Of a DNA stretch of 64,000 nucleotides, positions 26,357 through 34,039 are shown piece after piece; the first letter of the stretch is position 1, and the number at the start of each line of letters is the position of its first letter. The notes beneath the pieces were generated by a model. It searched no databases and was not told the origin of the DNA. It saw nothing but the letters and a program-made list of their open reading frames with translations. Both the position numbers and the translations under genes were made by a program. This DNA is from CAWJFJ01 sp963800065. Its GTDB lineage: Bacteria > Actinomycetota > Acidimicrobiia > Acidimicrobiales > UBA8190. The DNA is taken from positions 372,001 through 436,000 of the forward strand of contig CAWCZO010000010.1 of assembly GCA_963800065.1 (NCBI GenBank). Direction: 5' to 3'.

Positions 26357-27739
26357 ATGACACCGAAGATCACCATCGTGGGCGGCGGAAGCACGCACTG
26401 GACGCCACGGCTGCTCGCCGATTTCGCCAACACCCCCAGTCTGCGTGACTGCTCGGTCGCACTCACCGACATCGACGAGTCGTCGCTACCCCCCATGCTG
26501 ACCATCGCCAAGCACATCGTGACGTCGCGCCGCATCGGGATGGAGGTCACGGCCACCACCGATCTGCGCGCCGCCCTCGACGGCGCCGACTTCGTGATCA
26601 TCGCCCTGTCCGTCGGCGGTTTCGCCAGCATGGGCCACGATCTCGAGATCCCGTCGCGCTACGGGATCTGGCAACCGGTGGGCGACTCGGTCGGACCCGG
26701 CGGCATCGCCCGCTCACTGCGCAGCATCCCCGTCGTCCTGCGCATCGCCACCGAGGTCGAACGCTGCGCCCCCGATGCCACCCTGCTCAACGTGAGCAAC
26801 CCCCTCACCGCGCTGTGCCGGGCCGTCTCCTCAGAGACCTCCGTGCGCACCGTCGGGCTCTGCAACGAGCTGGTGGGGCTCCAGTTCTGGCTCAGCCTGG
26901 TCTTCGACGCCGACATGCGCGAGATCGACCCCACCGTGGCCGGCGTCAACCATCTTCCCCTCGTCACCTCCCTGCGTATCGGCGGTGACGACGGCTTCGC
27001 CATGTTGCGCGACGTTCTCGACAATCCCGGGCGCCTCGAGGGGCAGCCGGTGTGGATGACCCCGCCGGCGGCGTCGCACTGGCACCGGATCGATCCGTCC
27101 CGGGACTGGACCAAGGCCGACATCGTGGCCAACAACCGGGTCAAGCTGGAGATCTTCCGTCAGCTCGGGGTCCTGCCCGGTTCGGCCGACACCCACGTGG
27201 CCGAATTCTTCCCCTGGTTCGTGACGCCCGCCTCCGACGAGGGTCGGGCCTGGGGGGTCCACCATTACGGCCTGGCCGGTCACACCCAGGACAAGGTGGA
27301 CGACGGCGTCTGGGCGGCCGAGCTCGAAGCGGGGGGCGAGATACCGCAGTGGTCCTCGGGCGAACTGGTGGCGCCGTTGCTCGACGGCATCGTCACCGGC
27401 ACGCCCCGTTCGCTGCCCGTCAACCTCCCGAACTCCGGTCAGGTGACCGACCTCCCGACCGGTGTCGTCGTCGAGTGCATGGGCACCATCGACGGCGACG
27501 GGGTCCGCCCCCGTGACACGGCGTCGGCCGGTGCCGCCGCCGAGCACCTCCGCCGCGTCGTCGCCTCCCAGGAGCTCACCGTCCGGGCCGCCCTGACCGG
27601 CGACCGGGGCCTCGTCCTCCAGGCCATGCTGGCCGATCCCGTGGCCGGCACCCTCCCCTGGGAGCACGTCACGGACATGACCGAGGAGATCCTGGCGGCG
27701 TCGGCCCCGTGGCTGCCCCAGTTCCCTCCACCGTCCTGA
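26357..27739 (+). CDS. NAD-dependent glycoside hydrolase family 4 (alpha-glucosidase-like)
   Basis: The 460-residue protein has the NAD-binding start KITIVGGGSTHWTPRLL, then NVSNPLTALCRA, the metal-binding Cys in GLCNELVG, the metal His in AGVNHLP and SADTHVAEFFPWF. This is GH4, whose members cleave glycosides by an oxidation-elimination route using NAD and a divalent metal. The unphosphorylated-sugar type is likely but cannot be settled. ATG 26357 follows a GGGGGGAT motif. No sugar transporter lies next to it. Confidence 0.88.
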   Translation: MTPKITIVGGGSTHWTPRLLADFANTPSLRDCSVALTDIDESSLPPMLTIAKHIVTSRRIGMEVTATTDLRAALDGADFVIIALSVGGFASMGHDLEIPSRYGIWQPVGDSVGPGGIARSLRSIPVVLRIATEVERCAPDATLLNVSNPLTALCRAVSSETSVRTVGLCNELVGLQFWLSLVFDADMREIDPTVAGVNHLPLVTSLRIGGDDGFAMLRDVLDNPGRLEGQPVWMTPPAASHWHRIDPSRDWTKADIVANNRVKLEIFRQLGVLPGSADTHVAEFFPWFVTPASDEGRAWGVHHYGLAGHTQDKVDDGVWAAELEAGGEIPQWSSGELVAPLLDGIVTGTPRSLPVNLPNSGQVTDLPTGVVVECMGTIDGDGVRPRDTASAGAAAEHLRRVVASQELTVRAALTGDRGLVLQAMLADPVAGTLPWEHVTDMTEEILAASAPWLPQFPPPS

Positions 27740-27803
27740 GCCGACGGCATCTGCGATCCGGGCCTCCCCTCAAGGCGGCGGGGCCCCGCTCCGATGAACC
27801 TGT

Positions 27804-29234
27804 GTGAGCACCTGGACCGACGGCGCCCCCCAGACCTCCGATCCCCACGCCGGCTTCCAGAGCGTCGCCGGACGGCTGGCTCGCGTCATCGGCACGGCCG
27901 ACGAATCGACCCTCGACGCCGTGGCCGCCTCGTTCCTGGAGAAGCTCGGGAGCTTCGCCGACGTCGACGTCTCGTTCGTGACCCTGGTGGACGACAGCGC
28001 CTGCGTCACCGACGACTGGCACTGGATCCGCCCGGGGTTGGCCGCCTCGGCCCCGGCCGTCCGCTCCCCGCTGTCAGCCATGTTCGGTTCGGCCATGGAC
28101 GTCCTGCGGACAGGGGACACCGTCGTCATCGACGATCTCTCACGCATCGAGCTGGCCCCCTCGGAACGGGCGCTGGCCACCGCCAATGGTCTCCAGGCCA
28201 TCATGATCGCCCCCGTCATCGTGGGGTCACGGTTGCTGGGCGTCATGGGCCTCCAGGTCTTCCACCGCCCCCGGCCGTGGGAACCGAGCCTCGTCGTCCA
28301 GGTGGAGCTCCTGGCCCAGACCCTCGTCCAGGCCGTCTGCCGGACCCGTCAGCAGGGGGCCCTGGCCCGGGCCGAGGCCCGGTCGCGACGGATCGCCGAG
28401 TACATCCCCGACGGCCTGCTCCTGCTGAACGTGAAGGGCGCCGTGACGTGGGTCTCGCCGTCGTTCTGCGAGATGTCGGGTCTGGCCGCCAGCCGCGTCC
28501 TCAACCGGGCGGCCTCCTCCTTCTTCCACCCGGCCCACCGTCAGGCCGTCGAGGACCATCTGGCGCGCGCCGTGCGCAGCCGCGACGCCCACGTCACCGC
28601 CCAGCTCCAGAGTGAGACGGCGGACTGGCGTTGGGCAGACGTATCGCTGCGCCTGGCCGCCGAGCAGGATCCGGGTGTCCCCGACGAGATCGTGATGAGC
28701 ATCCGCGACGTCCACGAGCGACATCTCCGGGACCAGCATCTGGTCCGCCAGGCCGATATCGACCCTCTGACGGGCCTGGCCAATCGCTCCGCCTTCGAGC
28801 GGGCCCTGGCCGCGCTGGCCGAACGCGACGTCCGCGTGTCGGTGGCCTTCTGCGACATAGACGACTTCAAGATGATCAACGACGATTTCGGCCAGGACAT
28901 CGGCGACGACGTCCTGCGGGCCGTGGCCGCCGGCATCGGCAACATCGTCCGCGGCGACGACATCGTGGCCCGCTTCGGTGGCGACGAGTTCGCCGTCGTG
29001 GTCACCCAGGTCGACGACATGCAGACCGTCCCCCTCGGGGCGCGGCTCCTGGGGGTGACCCGGGATCTCCACGTGGGCGACAGGAACGTCTCCCTGTCGG
29101 TCGGTGTCTGTGGTCCGGGCCCGGCGTCGGACGCCGGCGCCATGCGCCAGAGAGCCGACCAGGCCATGTACTCGGTCAAGCGGATCAACAAGAACAACTG
29201 GGTCGAGGTCGAATGGGACCCGCCCCACGGTTGA
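27804..29234 (+). CDS. GAF-PAS-GGDEF diguanylate cyclase
   Basis: The 476-residue protein has a GAF domain (about 20-180), a PAS domain (about 195-310, YIPDGLLLLNVKGAVTWVSP) and a GGDEF domain (about 315-470). The active site is intact: DIDDFKMIND and RFGGDEFAVVV. An inhibitory RxxD site (RGDD) stands five residues before GGDEF, so product feedback is expected. It makes cyclic di-GMP in response to a signal bound by GAF or PAS. No EAL domain and no membrane segment is present. Confidence 0.92.
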   Translation: MSTWTDGAPQTSDPHAGFQSVAGRLARVIGTADESTLDAVAASFLEKLGSFADVDVSFVTLVDDSACVTDDWHWIRPGLAASAPAVRSPLSAMFGSAMDVLRTGDTVVIDDLSRIELAPSERALATANGLQAIMIAPVIVGSRLLGVMGLQVFHRPRPWEPSLVVQVELLAQTLVQAVCRTRQQGALARAEARSRRIAEYIPDGLLLLNVKGAVTWVSPSFCEMSGLAASRVLNRAASSFFHPAHRQAVEDHLARAVRSRDAHVTAQLQSETADWRWADVSLRLAAEQDPGVPDEIVMSIRDVHERHLRDQHLVRQADIDPLTGLANRSAFERALAALAERDVRVSVAFCDIDDFKMINDDFGQDIGDDVLRAVAAGIGNIVRGDDIVARFGGDEFAVVVTQVDDMQTVPLGARLLGVTRDLHVGDRNVSLSVGVCGPGPASDAGAMRQRADQAMYSVKRINKNNWVEVEWDPPHG

Positions 29235-29267
29235 CCGCCGACCGGGCCCGGTTAGTCTGACCCTCCG

Positions 29268-29555
29268 GTGATCGAGATCATGATCTTCCGTCTGGCCCCC
29301 GAGGCCGACGAGAGGGACTTTCTGGCGGCCGACCGCCACGTCCAGTCCGATTTCGCCTACCAGCAACCGGGCCTACGACGACGAACGACGGCCCGTGGCG
29401 CCGACGGCGCCTGGATCGTCATCGACCTCTGGCGCTCCGATTCCGACGCCGATGCCGTGAGGGCCCGCTGGGGTCAGGACCCGGTCACGGCCCGGTTCAT
29501 GTCCTTCGTCGACGCCGACACGGTCCGCACCGAGCGCTACGAGACCCTCGACTGA
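29268..29555 (+). CDS. Small ABM/Dabb-like fold protein (hypothetical)
   Basis: The 95-residue protein starts MIEIMIFRLAPEADERDFLA and has DGAWIVIDLWRSDSDADAV and DADTVRTERYETLD, the alternating pattern of ferredoxin-like dimeric alpha-beta barrel proteins (antibiotic-biosynthesis monooxygenase-like). The start is GTG 29268. It follows the diguanylate cyclase by 33 bp on the same strand. Enzymatic activity is unknown. Confidence 0.7.
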   Translation: MIEIMIFRLAPEADERDFLAADRHVQSDFAYQQPGLRRRTTARGADGAWIVIDLWRSDSDADAVRARWGQDPVTARFMSFVDADTVRTERYETLD

Positions 29556-29574
29556 AAGGCCCGGCCGCCCCGCC

Positions 29575-29651
29575 GCCGGCTGTCGCCCGGCTACTGCTGT
29601 CGCCCCGTCGCCGGCTGTCGCCCGGCGCCGGCTGTCGCCCGGCTACTGCTG
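29575..29651. repeat. Short tandem/dispersed repeat at the 3' end of the glyoxalase gene
   Basis: GCCGGCTGTCGCCCGG occurs three times (29575, 29610, 29627) and CTACTGCTG twice (29591, 29643). The longer unit GCCGGCTGTCGCCCGGCTACTGCTG therefore appears as two full copies 52 bp apart with a partial copy between. On the minus strand the unit contains the glyoxalase stop codon, so the gene end has been duplicated downstream. Confidence 0.75.
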
Positions 29652-29998
29652 GACGAGCACCAGGGGGACGCCCTCGGGTCGTCCACCGCCGCCAGCGTGG
29701 GACCACCGGGGATGTCGAACGGCTCGGCCACGATCCGGGCGCCCAACTCGACGGCCAGGGCCAGCGACGCGTGGAGGTCCCGGACCTGGACGTACAGGCT
29801 CACCCCGCTGCGCTCCCCCTCCCGCATGTGGCCCGACGGTCCCGGCTCGGGGCCGCCCAATCCGGCTGGGATCTCCATGATGGGACCGTCGCCGATCTCC
29901 CAGTGGAACAACGTCCGGTAGAAGGAGGCCTGACGCTGCGGATCACGCGCCACGATCTCCCAGTGCACCACCGGTCTGGCCCAGTCATCGCCCACCAC
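29643..29998 (-). CDS. Glyoxalase/VOC-fold protein (frameshifted near the end)
   Basis: The protein of about 118 residues starts PVVHWEIVARDPQRQASFYR and has GVSLYVQVRDLHASL, the VOC metalloenzyme fold typical of glyoxalase/bleomycin-resistance proteins. The frame breaks at about 29677 in a GGG run; restoring one base gives the usual ending DDPEGVPLVLVQQ and the stop at 29643. Without correction the frame reads into the downstream repeat. It is read toward the ABM-like gene. Substrate is unknown. Confidence 0.75.
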
Positions 29999-30069
29999 TG
30001 CCTCCGATCCCGCGCCCCCTTTGAGCGTCGCACACGCCGGACGTTCCGGCGGACCGCGGATCGGCTACC

Positions 30070-31572
30070 TCAGTTCCGCGGTTCCGGCACGGCGGTGGCC
30101 CGCACGGCGGTGGCCGCGTCGCGACCCGGATGGGCGGTGATGAGTATCCCCCCGACCACGGCACCGAGGGTCAGCGACCCCGCCGCCCACGCACTGGCCG
30201 TAGCGAAGCCGTGGACGGTGGCCCGGGCCACCAGATCGGCACCGGAACGGTGCACCGCCAGATAGGAGGCCGTGGCCGTGGCGGCGATGGTGTTGAGCAG
30301 GGCGGTGCCGATGGAGGCGCCAACCTGCTGTGACGTGTTCGTCGTGGCCGACGTGATACCGACGTCACGGGGGTCGGCGTTGGAGGTGGCGGTGCTGATA
30401 CAGGGAACGAGGGCGATACCCAACCCCAGACCGAGCAGGATCTCGGTAGGCAGGACGTGGCCCACGTACGAAGCGCCCGGACTCAGTTGCGTCAGAAGGG
30501 CCACGCCGGCGGCGGCCAGAAGCAGCCCCGGAACGACCAGGAGACGGGTGCGGAGATGGGGCATCAGCCGGCTGGCCAGCTGGGTGGCGGCCAGGCCGTT
30601 CACGGCCATGAGGGGGAGGAATGCCACACCGGTCTTGAGCGGAGAGTAGTGATCGACGGTCTGCAGCAGATAGGTGAGAAAGAGGAAGGTGCCGTACATC
30701 CCGAGCACGGCCAGGATGATGGTGAGAAATGAACCGCTGCGGTTGCGGTTCGCCAGTATCCGCAGGGGCAGCAGCGGGTCCGACACCTTGACCTGAACGA
30801 GCACGAAGAGCGCCAGCAATGTGACCGCAGCCGCCAGCGGAGCCACCACCCCGACCGAGCTCCAGCCATCGGCGGCGGCCTCACCGAGCCCGTAGACGAG
30901 GGCCACCAACCCGCCGGACCCGAGGATCACCCCGGGGATGTCGAGTCGGATACCGGGGTGCCCCGACAGTGTGGGGATCATGGTGAAGGCACCGAAGGCG
31001 ACGATGGCCGCTATGGGCAGATTCACGTAGAGGCACCAGCGCCAGTCGAGATACTGCGTCAGGAAGCCCCCCAGAATGAGCCCGAAGGCTGCACCCCCGA
31101 TGGCGATCGAGGCGTAGATCCCGAAGGCCCGCCCCCGTTCGCGGGGATCGGCGAAAGTGGTGGTGAGCAGGGACAGGACCGACGGCGCCAACAAGGCTCC
31201 GAACAACCCCTGCAGGGCGCGGGCGGCGATCAGCATGCCCGTCGTCTGGGACGCCCCTCCGAGCGCCGAGGCGACGGCGAAACCCACCACGCCGACCATC
31301 AGTGTTCGCTTGGGGCCGACCATGTCACTGATCCGACCGCCCAGCAACAGCAGGCCACCGAACCCCAATGTGTACGCCGTCACCACCCACTGCCGGTCGG
31401 CATTGGAGAAACCGAGGGAGTGCTGCGCCGAGGGGAGGGCGATGATCATGATCGTGGTGTCGAGGACGACCATGAGTTGGGCCCCGGCGATGACGACCAG
31501 GATCCACCAGTGGGCGCGGGTGGGAGCTTCCGGCCCGCTCGGAGAGGCCTCGCGGGTCTTGAGGTCGGTCAT
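30070..31572 (-). CDS. MFS drug-efflux transporter (DHA2, EmrB/QacA type)
   Basis: The 500-residue protein has about 14 membrane segments. Segment 1 contains VLDTTIMIIALPSAQ with the family's Asp, motif A appears as GGRISDMVGPKRT and motif C as ASIAIGGAAFGLILGG. DHA2 members export drugs, dyes or metabolites by proton antiport. The upstream gap to the divergent lipoprotein gene (31573-31770) has a hairpin at 31674-31696. No TetR or MarR regulator is adjacent. Confidence 0.9.
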   Translation of the reverse strand: MTDLKTREASPSGPEAPTRAHWWILVVIAGAQLMVVLDTTIMIIALPSAQHSLGFSNADRQWVVTAYTLGFGGLLLLGGRISDMVGPKRTLMVGVVGFAVASALGGASQTTGMLIAARALQGLFGALLAPSVLSLLTTTFADPRERGRAFGIYASIAIGGAAFGLILGGFLTQYLDWRWCLYVNLPIAAIVAFGAFTMIPTLSGHPGIRLDIPGVILGSGGLVALVYGLGEAAADGWSSVGVVAPLAAAVTLLALFVLVQVKVSDPLLPLRILANRNRSGSFLTIILAVLGMYGTFLFLTYLLQTVDHYSPLKTGVAFLPLMAVNGLAATQLASRLMPHLRTRLLVVPGLLLAAAGVALLTQLSPGASYVGHVLPTEILLGLGLGIALVPCISTATSNADPRDVGITSATTNTSQQVGASIGTALLNTIAATATASYLAVHRSGADLVARATVHGFATASAWAAGSLTLGAVVGGILITAHPGRDAATAVRATAVPEPRN

Positions 31573-31673
31573 CGCTACAGCTTTGCACCCCTGTCGACAC
31601 CTCCCCGTGACGGCGGTCGGGTGCCGACGGCCGTCACGTCTGGCGCGCGCGCCATTGTGACGACAAGCGACGG

Positions 31674-31696
31674 AGGGACCAGAGCCTTCGGTCCCT
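31674..31696. promoter_or_regulatory. Dyad in the divergent MFS/lipoprotein gap
   Basis: AGGGACC-N9-GGTCCCT is a perfect 7-bp inverted repeat. TTGACC (31707-31712), 58 bp before the lipoprotein ATG, could be part of a -35 element. The dyad might bind a regulator of either gene. Confidence 0.35.
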
Positions 31697-31770
31697 GTCC
31701 GGTACGTTGACCGCGGGCTCGTCCGACGTTCCCATCTCGGTCCGCCGTTCCCGCCTCCTAAGGTTGGGGG

Positions 31771-33168
31771 ATGCGTTCACGACGACCGCGGTTCGTCCTC
31801 TGGGGTGTGGCGATCCTCCTCCTGGCCGGCGGTTGCAGCGGTCCGGCCAACCATGTGGCGTCCACCACGGCCTCGCCCGTGACGAGCGCCACCGGTCCGG
31901 CGACACCGGCCTACGTGGCCAGAACCGCTCCCGCTTCTCCCGTCGGGTCCCAGCTCACCTGGATGTTGAGCGCCGTGAAGGCCCTGCCCCTGACTCCACA
32001 GGTCGTCGACGCCCATTTCGACTCCACCTTTCTGGCCCAGGTGGGCGTGGCCGAGCTCAATGACGTCTTCGGGGAATTCAGCTCATCCTCGGGCGCCACT
32101 CTGGTCGGGATCCTCTCGGAGTCCCCGACGTCGCTCAAGGCCGTGGTGCTCCTGGGCGGCACCAAGGTGACACTCACCATGGCCGTCGACCTGGCCGGAC
32201 TGATCAGCGGCCTGCTCCTAGCGCCGGTGGCGCCTCCCCCACCCACGAGTTGGGCCCAACTCGACCGGGAGCTCGCCGCCATCGCACCGGACACGAGCTT
32301 TCTGGCGGCGCGCCTGTCTCCGGCCGGGACCTGTATCCCGATCCACCGGGTGGCGTCCTCCACGCCACGCCCGCTGGCGTCGATGTTCAAACTCTTCGTC
32401 CTCGGTGCGCTCGCTCGTCAGATCGCCGCGGGACGAGTCTCGTGGAAGCAGGAGCTCACCGTCCAGAGCGCCCTCAAGAGCGTCGGGAGTGTGCGGGCAT
32501 CGCTCCAGTTCAGCCCGGTCGGCACAAAGGTGTCGGTGCAGGAGACGGCCACGAAGATGATCTCGATCAGCGACAACACGGCGGCCGACATGTTGATCAA
32601 CCTGGTGGGCCGGTCCGCCGTGGAGGCACAGGTCCACCGGTGGTCGGGGAGCGCCACTCTGGACGACCCGTTTCTCACCACCCGGGAGATGTTCCTCCTG
32701 CACTACGTCGATTTCCCCGTCCTGGCCGACCGGTACCTCGCCCTGGCTCCCGACCGACGTGCGGCGTTCCTGGCCTCGTCCGTCGACCCCTTGTCGCTCG
32801 ATCAGATCCGGGCGTCGACCGGTCCCCGCGACGTCGACAGCATCGAATGGTCGGCGTCGGCGTCGGACCTCTGCCACGCGTGGGCGGGATTGCAGCGCCT
32901 CGCCGGGCAATCCCGCTTGGCCCCGATTCGCGGCATCCTCTCGGTAAACACGGGAGGGATAGGCCTCGACCGCACGCGGTGGCCGACCGTCTGGTTCAAG
33001 GGTGGCTCCGAACCGGGGGTGCTGACCCTCGGCTTTCTGGCCAAGAACGACCGTGGCCAGACCTTCGTGGTGGTGGCCCTGACCGGCGATCCGGCGAAGG
33101 CGTTGCCGCCCACGGCCACGGCGGACCTGATCGCCCTGGTCAAGGGGGCCTTCGGACTCGTCCGGTAG
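31771..33168 (+). CDS. Serine-hydrolase lipoprotein of class A beta-lactamase fold (LpqF-like)
   Basis: The 465-residue protein has a lipoprotein signal with lipobox LLAGGC, a Thr/Ser-rich linker, an NTF2-like domain (about 60-150), and a penicillin-binding fold: SxxK as SMFK, SDN in ISISDNTAADM, and KGG in WFKGGSEPG where beta-lactamases have KTG. The composition resembles mycobacterial LpqF. The active site is complete apart from KGG. It should be anchored outside the cell and may act on peptidoglycan or esters; true beta-lactam hydrolysis is uncertain. Confidence 0.85.
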   Translation: MRSRRPRFVLWGVAILLLAGGCSGPANHVASTTASPVTSATGPATPAYVARTAPASPVGSQLTWMLSAVKALPLTPQVVDAHFDSTFLAQVGVAELNDVFGEFSSSSGATLVGILSESPTSLKAVVLLGGTKVTLTMAVDLAGLISGLLLAPVAPPPPTSWAQLDRELAAIAPDTSFLAARLSPAGTCIPIHRVASSTPRPLASMFKLFVLGALARQIAAGRVSWKQELTVQSALKSVGSVRASLQFSPVGTKVSVQETATKMISISDNTAADMLINLVGRSAVEAQVHRWSGSATLDDPFLTTREMFLLHYVDFPVLADRYLALAPDRRAAFLASSVDPLSLDQIRASTGPRDVDSIEWSASASDLCHAWAGLQRLAGQSRLAPIRGILSVNTGGIGLDRTRWPTVWFKGGSEPGVLTLGFLAKNDRGQTFVVVALTGDPAKALPPTATADLIALVKGAFGLVR

Positions 33169-33169
33169 T

Positions 33170-34000
33170 TCAGGGCGGCGTCACCTCGAGGGTCAGGAGG
33201 TCGGTGGCCAGCACCACGTCACCGTCGAAATGGGCGGCCGCCTGGTCCAGCCACTCCTGCTCGGCGCCGGGCGCCGGTGCCGGCACCAGATGGGTGAGGA
33301 CGAGGGTGCGGACACCGCTTCGGGCCGCCGTTCGCGCGGCGTCGGGTACCGAGGAGTGGTAATCGAGCACGTCGGTGAGCCGGGGCAGGCCGATCTGCTC
33401 GATCAGATCTCGTCGGACGACGGTGTGGACCAGCATGTCGGCCCCCGCGCACAGGTCGTCCAACCCGGCGCAGGGCACCGTGTCCCCGGCGATGACCACG
33501 GACCGCTCACCGTCGTCGACGCGGAAGCCCATGGTGGGCCGGACCGGCGCGTGATCGGTGGGGGCGGCCGTGACCCGCACCGGTCCCTCCTCGAAGATCG
33601 CCCCGCCATCGACCTCGACAACGGTGGCCGCCGGTCGCCACTGCAGGTCCTCATGGTGGGCCAGGCGGTAGCCGATGTCCGGCTCGAGCATCGCTTCGGT
33701 GGCCCGCAGCAGGGCGGCCGATCCGCGCGGACCGAACACCGGTAGGGGACTGGGGGCGAACGACGTCACCCACCGCATGGTGAAGACGTCGTTCAGATCG
33801 GTGATGTGGTCGCTGTGGAGGTGGGTCAGGTACAACGCCCGGATCGCTCCGGCGCCCGATCCCACGGCGGCCGCTCGCATCAGGACGCCACGTCCGCAGT
33901 CGAAGAGCAGGTCCCCGGCGGACGTACGGACCAGTGTGGAGGGGCCGGCCCGCGACGGATCGGGAAGCGGACTGCCACTACCCAGGATGATCACCTGCAT
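33170..34000 (-). CDS. MBL-fold metal-dependent hydrolase (RNase Z/AtsA-like)
   Basis: The 276-residue protein has the start QVIILGSGSPLPDPSRAGPS, metal motif LTHLHSDHITD, FRVDDGERSVVIAGDTVPC and LVLTHLVPAP. This layout is that of RNase Z-like and arylsulfatase-type metallo-beta-lactamase-fold enzymes with two zinc ions. The tRNase Z exosite arm is not obvious, so a small-molecule ester or sulfate hydrolase is more likely. It is convergent with the lipoprotein gene with only one base between, and shares the strand of the GH65 gene upstream. Confidence 0.85.
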   Translation of the reverse strand: MQVIILGSGSPLPDPSRAGPSTLVRTSAGDLLFDCGRGVLMRAAAVGSGAGAIRALYLTHLHSDHITDLNDVFTMRWVTSFAPSPLPVFGPRGSAALLRATEAMLEPDIGYRLAHHEDLQWRPAATVVEVDGGAIFEEGPVRVTAAPTDHAPVRPTMGFRVDDGERSVVIAGDTVPCAGLDDLCAGADMLVHTVVRRDLIEQIGLPRLTDVLDYHSSVPDAARTAARSGVRTLVLTHLVPAPAPGAEQEWLDQAAAHFDGDVVLATDLLTLEVTPP

Positions 34001-34039
34001 GATGCTCCTCGCCTCAGGTCCGGTGGCCGTGGCGGTCTG

